In this document: piece after piece, positions 57,006-64,000 of the stretch | How positions within the stretch are numbered: the stretch's first letter is position 1 | Layout: every line of letters begins with the position of its first letter | Source of the DNA: Cryptomeria japonica | Lineage: Eukaryota; Streptophyta; Pinopsida; Cupressales; Cupressaceae | Assembly: GCF_030272615.1 (NCBI RefSeq) | Contig: NC_081412.1 | Location: 138,696,747 to 138,760,746 of the forward strand | DNA: 64,000 nucleotides | Reading direction: 5' to 3' | The notes under the pieces: model-generated | The model's database searches: none | What the model was told of the DNA's origin: nothing | What the model saw: only the letters and a program-made list of their open reading frames with translations | Translations under genes and position numbers: made by a program

Positions 57006-57728
57006 TGTTGGCAACAAGGTAGAAAATTGAGAGGGGGGGGGGGGTGAATCAGTTTTCACAAAATCTCTTGTTAACTCAAACACAATTTCAGATCTGATAA
57101 TTAACAGTGAAAGCATAAATCAACACCACATCAGTAACACACATAACACCAAGATATTTGACATGGAAAACCCGGTCAAGGTAAAAACCACGGTGGGAAC
57201 CTACCCACAATATGATGATACCCTATTAGAAGTATATGAAATATTACAATGGGGAATGTACATGCATTCAAGTACACTTCCTAGAGCTCACTGCTCAAAA
57301 ACAATAACAACAAAGGCTACCACCCTAAGGAAGACTCACTATCTTAGAAAAGGATTTGGATTACATCTAGAAGATCATGAATTGATAGAATAGCATCTTC
57401 TCATGCTTGGTTACAGTTTTGATTAAGAACAAAATACTTAATCTGCTCTTTCGCACTTCTTCACACTTCTTTGCACTACTTTACTGCTTTTAAAAGATCA
57501 AAACATTATTTGCACACACAGACACCTCTCCACATGAGTATTACATTTATTTATACATATCATCAACCTATCTTTCAAGGTCAGCTCAACACTCATCACA
57601 AATTACAAAGATATAACCAGAGACACTACAATATTACATGTGGACCAAAACAATGTAAGCTAAGACATAGTATGGACCCAAATCAGCACCTCCAAGAATT
57701 ATGTCTCAAACATCCACAACACACTACA
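57006..57728 (-). repeat. E4 5' LTR, interrupted by E6
   Basis: First 723 bp of the LTR (compare 39958-40690), including the G-run GAGAGGGGGGGGGGGGTGAATC (57030-57050). It stops at CACTACA, where E6 begins with TGTTAGTATTCC; CTACA (57724-57728) is the probable duplicated target. The rest lies beyond the window. Confidence 0.85.
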
Positions 57729-58519
57729 TGTTAGTATTCCTAAAGACACTGAGAGGGGGGGGGGTGAATCAGTATCTGACCGGTATATGAAATTTCTTAA
57801 CTTATAACATGAAAAGCATTTCAAAACTGTGTATCGGTAAACCAAAAATAATACAGTAAATAAGAGCAATAACCACAACATAAAAGACACACCATAACAC
57901 AATATTTTTAATGAGGAAACCTGATGTGGGAAAAACCTTGGTGGGATTTGTGACCCACAATATTTGCTTACTGGCCAATAAGGGAATATTACTATTTACA
58001 ATAGGGGCCTGCACATGCAGGAAGGCCAAGTGCTTAGAGCTCACTGCTTAGTTACAAAAGAAGTCCCACTGACTTACAAAATTGGATTATACAAATCCAA
58101 TATCATGTACTACTTCAAATCAACATCTACTATGCCAGGTTCAGTACCGGTTTAAGTTCTGCAATAATCATAAACCCTTATCCAAAATTTGCCTTACAGT
58201 TTGCATATTAGGTCTGCATTAATCCTTCCATCTTTCACATCCTAAATGATCTACAATGATCTCATACTTATATGAGTCATATTACAATCCACCAAGTCAA
58301 CTTACAAAATATTTTAACAATTAAATACAAAATACATTTAAACAAAATTCTTGTCGGCCATGGTGCCAGTAATCTTTCTTTTCTGTGTCAGTAAACTGTA
58401 TATTGGTGTTGAGTCTTCCAGTGCTGGTGCCTACTAGTATCATATGATTGTAAGGTTTCCATCAATGACAATACCTTCAATCACCTACAATTTCTCATTG
58501 GAGTGTGCATTTGCCAACA
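57729..58519 (-). repeat. E6 3' LTR
   Basis: 791 bp, TGTTAGTATTCC to TTGCCAACA. G-run GAGAGGGGGGGGGGTGAATCAG at 57751-57772. Immediately followed by the polypurine tract in reverse. Confidence 0.75.
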
Positions 58520-58709
58520 ATCTCCCCCTTTTGGCATTGATGGCAACACTCATGAGAAAAATCCAAAAAGTGTCCAAAAAGAATTTGCCAAAATTGTCTT
58601 ACCAAAAATGTGTTATCAAAATGTGTGCTCCCCCTGAGCTGATGATGTCTTTCTTCAATCATTTTTCTCATCTCCACTACTCCCCCTTTAACATCGATGA
58701 CAAAGGTTG

Positions 58710-59455
58710 TCATTCATTGTCAGTTGATTGTGGTTCCCGCCTAGATCCTTGTAACCGGTGGGTTACAATTTGATAGATGTCTGCCAATGCAAAATTTTGA
58801 CTGTCACTGAACCTTTTGTTGTCCTTTAATGCCACTTCTGTTCTCTGAACTGTACCGGTGAGTATGTGCATTTTCTCTTCCGGTGTCATAAGTCTAGGAA
58901 CTAAAGCCTCAGAAATTTCTTTTCTCAAAGAAATGAGGTAATCTAGTTTAGGACCTAGTTTGCATTTTAAATCCTTTGCCTTAACCTTTATCTTTTTCTA
59001 ACTTCTCAATTTTCTCATCAAGATCTGCAATGTTCTTTTCAATTTCCAAAAATGGATCTGATGTTCTTATTAAATTGTCAGGAATATTGTTAATTTCAGC
59101 TTATGCTTTGCTAATCTCCAAATCTATGTCTTCTGCCAAAATATCAGTTTTGTAGGTATCTCTGTACAGTTTCTTGAAATCCAAAATTGTTTCTCCTAGT
59201 GCCGGTAATGAGGTTTCCATTTGTTCCTTATTCTTCTTCACTATTTCCTCAAAGAATTTTTCTTTCTCTGTATTCATTTTCTCTTTGAATGTGTCTTCAT
59301 TTATCTGGTCCTGTGTAATTAGATTGTCGGTTATATATTTAGACAATGTGTCTAATTGGCTCAAAGGATCTTTATTATCTATGTTACACTTTGGAGCTAT
59401 CATTTTTAAAATTGGTAATGTGTCATCTATAGCTTTGTAAGCTTGTGCATTACAC
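58710..59455 (-). pseudogene. E6 coiled-coil-like protein, C-terminal part
   Basis: Minus-strand frames contain Glu/Lys/Leu-rich helices (LDTLSKYITDNLITQDQINE, KMNTEKEKFFEEIVKKNKEQ, PFLEIEKNIADLDEKIEKLEK) and a C-terminal segment with PRLMTPEEKMHILTGTVQRT ending in a stop at 58710. A stop at 59101-59103 and a frame break near 58935-58990 interrupt it. There is no gag, RT or integrase signature. The character matches the decayed frame at 1-838 and the tail of LINE ORF3, though I see no firm sequence identity. Unknown function. Confidence 0.45.
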
Positions 59456-59460
59456 TCTGT

Positions 59461-60706
59461 TGTAAAGCGGAAAATCGCGATTGAACCCTAGTTGCTCTCC
59501 CCTCTTCCAACTCCAAGGAGAGAGAAGGGAGATTCACTCTAGGGTTGATGGTTTTCACTTAGGGGAGAGACTTTACATTCAAAAGAGGGGTTGAAAACCC
59601 ACAAGATCCAATCCCACGCAATGCAATATTGGATGCTAAATGAGTTTCAAGGGTTATGACAGCAAGGCTACCCTCTTTTGTAAAGAATGTGCATAGAAGA
59701 ATTAAGTTAGGAATGCATAGAAAGTGAGAAAGATTCGCTTATAAACTGAGATAGGGATATAGGATGAAGCTGTGGACCTGGAATTAGCAGTAAAATGTCG
59801 ATACGGCGCTGTCCTACAAATTTGAGCGAAAGTTGTCAGGACGATGGCGCCCGGCACCACGGTCCTCCGAAAAATCCGCGAAATGAAGGGGGATCTGTTC
59901 GTCTCTGCACAAGGATTCCAGATCTTCAATTTCAGCCGCGTACCTGCAACCTACACACAGAAAAGCGAAGATGATTGGGGGGTTAGGGATTAGGGGTTTG
60001 CCTTTAGGTCAAACCCCGGTTTTGGAATTAACTAAGAAATGAGCAATGCTGTGAATGTAAATGTCTGTAATGTAAAACAAGTACTAATACCTTGTTGTAA
60101 GGATGTTTGTATCCTTATGTGCGAAGGTATAGATGTTGTATGTTGTATGTTGTAGTAGTATGTTGTAAGTGATCTCCTCTTCAATGGTTGAATCCTTGTC
60201 TTGAATGCAACACTTAGCCTTGAATGGAGACTTGAAATGATCAATTGCTTGAAGGAATGCTTGAATGCTTGAATGCTTGAGTATGGTTTCCACGCTTTTT
60301 CCATCATGTATGTATCTCTCTCCCAAATGAGAGAGGAAAATGTAGTTTATATACTTGTCATTTAGGGCTGATAGACTGATTTTCCCGACCTTAGGCCAAC
60401 CAAGAAAGATAATTTTCCAATTTGCAAACATAAAGACCCGAAGTCCAAAAGAGACCGGGCCCAAAATAGGACCTAGGGACCAGGGCGCTGGGCGCCCTGG
60501 TCCTGAAGGACCAGGGTGTTGGGCGCTCTGGTCCCACCTCCCGGGATAGCAGGGTGCAAAGGAGGTTCAGGCCAGGGTGCAAGAAAATGCAGTTTTCAGT
60601 GTCATAATCAGGTTTCGGGGTCTCCATTCAGGTTGCGTGTTGCATCGCCATCGTGAAGACCGAAATGCAGTCGAAATTGCAAGTGTCACAATTTTAGGAC
60701 GCTACA
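59461..60706 (-). repeat. E7 3' LTR
   Basis: 1246 bp; reverse complement of the E1 LTR type. Carries the TATA box (60347-60354 on the minus strand) and both U3 hairpins in good condition (60478-60502 perfect; the second around 60509-60533 with mismatches). Confidence 0.93.
60478..60533 (-). repeat. Tandem stem-loops in the E7 LTR
   Basis: GACCAGGGCGC (60478-60488), loop TGG, GCGCCCTGGTC (60492-60502): a perfect 11-bp stem. The second copy starts at about 60509 and is imperfect. Same place as 1334-1388 in E1. Confidence 0.75.
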
Positions 60707-61445
60707 TTTAGCCCCCACTTTAGCGGTAGTATGTATGCTCATACTTCCGGTAAAGTACAAGGAAACAACATTGAAAGACTTTCACCACATCAAGGAGGCA
60801 AGATACACCAAGCCCCCAGTGGACTAAGGATCTTACGACTTCGATTGACAAAGTAAAAGGGAAGATCACGAGGGAGAACCATGACTGTCAGTAGCAAGGT
60901 TCCCTCACTATGAGTCATGCAAGAAAGATATCAAAAATTTTCAAGGCAAAGCTAAATTTGTCAAGAAATTTTCAAGTATCTTGAAAAGATATGAACGGGA
61001 TGTATGCCTCCCTACATTAAAACAATCGCACATGCCTCACTGGGGGTGATTGCTTTAAGGTAGTGATACATATAAGAAATGAGAAAGGAGCACGTTATCA
61101 CAAGGATTTAGCCCCCAAGTGTGAGATAAGCCCAAGGATAATAGACACAAAACACAAAGCACGAGGTGACTTCACTTTCCTCGGGGTCAGTATGCTGTAT
61201 GATAATTCATGTATATATATCATATGTATGTATGCATAATTGTTCTTCATTCCCCAATCAAGGAAGGTCACCTAGAAGAAGGGAACACATGTGTCTTTTG
61301 AGTCAACATGAGAGAGATCGAGAGATCTCAATGCTTTGAATCGTCCTCAAGTAGACAACACTAAGGACAACAAATAGAAGAATGAGAATAACGTATAGAG
61401 GAAGTAACACAAGAGAGGAGGAGAGAATCTGCTATGCTAATGTAA
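60707..61445 (-). other. E7 3' non-coding region with polypurine tract
   Basis: Matches E1 6999-7735. The polypurine tract is at 60707-60721 (minus strand AAAGTGGGGGCTAAA). No coding frame is shared between the copies. Confidence 0.75.
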
Positions 61446-64000
61446 CTAGTCTAGCACGTCATCTACCCCCCGATCTTGCTGATCAATGTTTCGGGAAGGC
61501 AGGGAACACGCTAGAGGAGGAACATTCAACACAGCAGATGGAGCTATCACAAGATCCAAACAAGGGCTATGTTCATGTTCCAAGCCACGTTGTTCTTGTC
61601 TAGGAGCTAGGATAAGTGCTTTAGAAAATTCATTAGATAAATGGTTATCAATATCAACAAGTTCATATTCACTATCAGAAGTAAGAGAAGTAACATTTTC
61701 ATCATGAATAGCATTTTCATCTATATCATCATCAAGATTTATAAAAATAGGGTCTTTAATTCGCACAGGATCAAGACCATCATGCATCTTATGTTTAGGA
61801 GATTTCGGCTCAATCGTCGGCTGAGGAGAAAATGGAATAATGCTTGTTGAAGGTGTTTTTGGAGATTGCAAAGTTTGAGAAGCAGCTGCTTGAGCTCTAA
61901 GATGACGCTTTCGTTGGCGTTCACGTGCAGAACAATTTTGTCTAGTCTTAGTAGGAAGTGAAGAAGATTGAGGAGGAGGAATGTTCTCATCCTTATCACT
62001 TGGGTGTTTAGGTTGTGGTCTCTTAGGTTGAATAATAGGAGAAGAAGAAGGTCTCTTCTCTCTATAAAAAGAAGGAGGAGGAACTGCTCCATATAAGGGA
62101 GGAATATTTGGTTTAGGAAGGAGACCAAGTCCATCATGACGAGGAGGTATAGGTCTACTTTTAGGAAGTTTATTAATCATAGGCATAGTCACATCCATTG
62201 GGATGGGTTGGAAATCTTCTTGAGGAAAGACATTAGTTTTATCTTTCAAAGGAAGGACTTCCTTCTCAAGAATGATAGGAATGTCAAGTTTGGGTGTTCT
62301 AGGTTCACTTAGAGATAGGATCATATCTGTTTTCCACTTTTGATAAGATTTGAAAAGATGATCACTTCGCGGAGGAAGAGATTGGAATTGTTTAGGCCAA
62401 AAGTAATCAATAGGAACGCTAGAAGTTCTTTCAGTTGGTTTAAAGAGACTATGATTGACAGTAACAACTTCACCATTATGGGGAAATTTCAAACACTTAT
62501 GAATAGGAGAAGCAATAGTTTTCATGGAAGATAGCCAAGGATAGCCAAGCTTCACACGAAATTGTTCGGAAGATGGAATAATAGCAAAGTTCACATCAAG
62601 GGATTTGTTATGGACCTCAATAGGAAATGTAATAGAACCAATTGCAGGAGAAGAAAATGCATCAAATAGTTTCACAATCACATCTGTTTTGTCATATATC
62701 ACTTGATTCAATTGCAAAGTAAAAAGAAATTCTTCAGTAATAACATTGACCATGCACGAAGGATCAATAAGCACTCCACGGCAAGGTGTATTCTTGACTT
62801 TTGCAACTATGTATAAAGGACCATCAGGTGCCCTAATGGTTTCACTGGAATCAAATGTGATGGAAAGTTCTTTAGGGTTTTCTTGCTGCTCTACAAAGTT
62901 AATCACAATTGCAGTCATAGACACCAGACCATCAGATGAAAAAGAGGAATCATTAGTCTCAATCGCATTAGAGGTATGAGAAGGTAATGGATCAATGAAA
63001 ATCTGAAGATTTTGATTAGGAGGAGCTACAGATGTATTGCCTTTATCATTCACTCCAGAAATAGAAATAGTATTATTATCAATCAAATCTTGAATTTTAC
63101 CCTTTAAAGAAAAACATTTTTCAGTATCATGCCCAGGTTGACGATGAAATTGACAAAAAGCTTTGTTATCAAAATAGGGTGAAGTAATCTTTGCGGGATC
63201 AATTTGCCTTATAGGAGGAAGAGTAAGCACATTTTGTTCCAATAACTTATTCATAATACTATGCAATGATTCATTCAAAGGAGTATACTTTCTTTCTTTC
63301 TTGAAAAATTTAGAAATAGGAGGCACACCTGATGCTGCATTCACATTGTTGTTGATGATGTTTTCATTGAATTTGATGGAATCTCTATTCGGTTTAAACT
63401 TCCCAAATGGTTGTTGACTGCTATCACCCTTATCACTCGGAGCCATAGGATGTGATTGTTCCATTTGACTCACAGTCAGTTGATAATTGTGAAGAGTTGC
63501 ACACAACTGTTGGAAAGAAGTAAACTTAGAAAACAGAAGCTTGTCTCGAATATCTTTTTGTAAATTAGAAATAAAGATTCTTTGAATATCATTGTCAGGC
63601 ACTGGAAAAGAAATTTGAGCATACAAATGCTTATATCTACCAATGAAATCAGTCACTTTTTCTTTAACACCTTGTTTACAATGCATTAAATCAATCAAAG
63701 TAACCTTAGGACTTATATTGTTTTGAAATTGTTGAATGAAAGCATTTGCAAGTTGTTCGAAAGAAGTAATAGAATAAGAAGGCAACGAGGAATACCATTG
63801 TAGGGCTTTGTCTCTTAATGTTCTAGTGAACAGTTTTGCAAGCAACCTTTGGTCATAAGCAAAATCAGTACATATTGTTTGAAAAGTCTTAACATGTGTT
63901 AGAGGATCACCTTTACCATTATAAAGCTCCAAATGTGGAATTTCAACATGTTTAGGGGGAATAGCTCGAACAATGTCAAGAGAAAGTGGGCTCGCAACAT
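61446..64000 (-). CDS. E7 gag-protease-like protein, open but cut by the window edge
   Basis: An open frame of 851 codons from the window edge to TAG 61446; the N-terminus is outside. Domains leftward: gag core (LELYNGKGDPLTHVKTFQTI, LRDKALQWYSSLPS, to about 63600), linker, CCHC-like finger CQFHRQPGHDTEKC (about 63120-63165), a retropepsin-like domain with LIDPSCMVN (about 62745-62775) and VKLGYPWL, then a Pro-rich, Lys/Arg-rich and acidic tail (DLDDDIDENAIHDENV) ending DQQDRGVDDVLD. The usual D-(S/T)-G-A catalytic motif is replaced by D-P-S-C, so peptidase activity is doubtful. No RT or integrase follows. Gag would form particles that package element RNA, with polymerase supplied by another element. 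Confidence 0.88.
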   Translation of the reverse strand, partial: VASPLSLDIVRAIPPKHVEIPHLELYNGKGDPLTHVKTFQTICTDFAYDQRLLAKLFTRTLRDKALQWYSSLPSYSITSFEQLANAFIQQFQNNISPKVTLIDLMHCKQGVKEKVTDFIGRYKHLYAQISFPVPDNDIQRIFISNLQKDIRDKLLFSKFTSFQQLCATLHNYQLTVSQMEQSHPMAPSDKGDSSQQPFGKFKPNRDSIKFNENIINNNVNAASGVPPISKFFKKERKYTPLNESLHSIMNKLLEQNVLTLPPIRQIDPAKITSPYFDNKAFCQFHRQPGHDTEKCFSLKGKIQDLIDNNTISISGVNDKGNTSVAPPNQNLQIFIDPLPSHTSNAIETNDSSFSSDGLVSMTAIVINFVEQQENPKELSITFDSSETIRAPDGPLYIVAKVKNTPCRGVLIDPSCMVNVITEEFLFTLQLNQVIYDKTDVIVKLFDAFSSPAIGSITFPIEVHNKSLDVNFAIIPSSEQFRVKLGYPWLSSMKTIASPIHKCLKFPHNGEVVTVNHSLFKPTERTSSVPIDYFWPKQFQSLPPRSDHLFKSYQKWKTDMILSLSEPRTPKLDIPIILEKEVLPLKDKTNVFPQEDFQPIPMDVTMPMINKLPKSRPIPPRHDGLGLLPKPNIPPLYGAVPPPSFYREKRPSSSPIIQPKRPQPKHPSDKDENIPPPQSSSLPTKTRQNCSARERQRKRHLRAQAAASQTLQSPKTPSTSIIPFSPQPTIEPKSPKHKMHDGLDPVRIKDPIFINLDDDIDENAIHDENVTSLTSDSEYELVDIDNHLSNEFSKALILAPRQEQRGLEHEHSPCLDLVIAPSAVLNVPPLACSLPSRNIDQQDRGVDDVLD

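Larger units (their letters stand above)
39958..57728 (-). mobile_element. E4: Ty1/copia element hosting nested insertions E8 and E5
   Basis: The 3' LTR lies at 39958-41309 and the start of the 5' LTR at 57006-57728, cut by E6. Both start TGTTGGCAACAAGG and share ~700 bp. A primer site adjoins the right LTR (56992-57005). The coding region, read leftward, is split into three blocks: gag to pre-integrase (56950-55414), integrase core (48776-48372) and integrase C-terminus, RT and RNase H (43754-41617). Between them sit E5 (48782-55408) and E8 (43760-48366). Without the insertions E4 would be of ordinary copia size (about 6.5 kb plus the missing LTR part). Confidence 0.9.
57729..64000 (-). mobile_element. 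E6: LTR element (3' end only) inserted in the E4 LTR, interrupted by E7
   Basis: Minus-strand 3' LTR at 57729-58519, a polypurine tract in reverse (ATCTCCCCCTTTTGGCATTGATGGC) and the C-terminal part of a coiled-coil-like protein. E7 then begins at 59461 and fills the rest of the window. The LTR has the G-run motif of the copia LTRs here. No RNase H is found where copia pol should end, so E6 is probably non-autonomous. Confidence 0.7.
59461..64000 (-). mobile_element. E7: second copy of the E1 TR-GAG family (5' part outside the window)
   Basis: The 3' LTR at 59461-60706 and the interior from 60707 to 64000 match E1 in order and sequence on the opposite strand. TCTGT (59456-59460) should be one half of the target duplication; the other end lies outside. 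Unlike E1, the gag-protease frame is open as far as it can be read, so this is the better reference copy. Confidence 0.93.

Overview
This window is intergenic DNA from a large, repeat-filled seed-plant genome, most likely a gymnosperm. The composition is AT-rich. Almost everything identifiable is a transposable element or its wreckage. There are no bacterial operon features, no tRNA or intact rRNA genes, and no complete host gene. The only host-gene sequence I recognise is a broken 3' piece of a GABA-transporter-like (AAAP family) gene at 19.2-19.9 kb. The conifer assignment is inference from element style, not from a marker gene.

Layout, left to right. 1-1160: the 3' end of a decayed LTR element (E0) with a coiled-coil-like ORF; E1 has inserted in its presumed LTR. 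1161-8975: E1, a full-length non-autonomous gag-plus-protease LTR retrotransposon (TR-GAG type) with TSD CAAAC. 9172-18617: E2, a truncated Ty1/copia element split by E3, a complete copia of Tork/Tnt1 style at 12193-17102 (TSD TGATG). 18618-23170: an AT-rich low-copy segment (copy A) holding the transporter fragment and a compact LTR element (20036-22151, TSD AATTT) whose only gene is an intact 484-codon ORF unrelated to gag or pol. 23171-28240: AT-rich sequence with short tandem repeats and a second copy (copy B) of the flanking segment. 28241-29761: a tandem array of four units of about 350 bp, each with a degraded 5S-rRNA-like block. 29762-33254: remnant of a second gag-protease family, cut by a 1044-bp inverted-repeat DNA transposon (TSD ATTG). 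33272-38846: a 5'-truncated L1-type LINE with a perfect 17-bp TSD, carrying an extra ~640-codon frame (ORF3) downstream of its RNase H. 39129-39957: LTR-like and unassigned sequence. 39958-57728: E4, a minus-strand copia holding a 4.6-kb TG...CA element (E8, TSD CAATC) and a plus-strand copia (E5, 48782-55408). 57729 to the end: E6, a minus-strand LTR element inserted in E4's 5' LTR and itself hit by E7 at 59461. E7 is a second, largely intact copy of the E1 family that runs off the window.

Working relationships. E1 and E7 encode gag and a protease-like domain but no reverse transcriptase, RNase H or integrase, so they must be mobilised in trans. The compact 484-codon element shares its initiator-Met primer site and LTR motifs with the Tork-type copia E3, so an E3-like element is the plausible helper. 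The autonomous frames here (E2, E3, E4, E5, LINE) all carry stops and frameshifts, and many of the stops look like C-to-T or G-to-A changes expected of methylated DNA. The two frames that remain open are the E7 gag-protease and the 484-codon ORF, both in non-autonomous elements.
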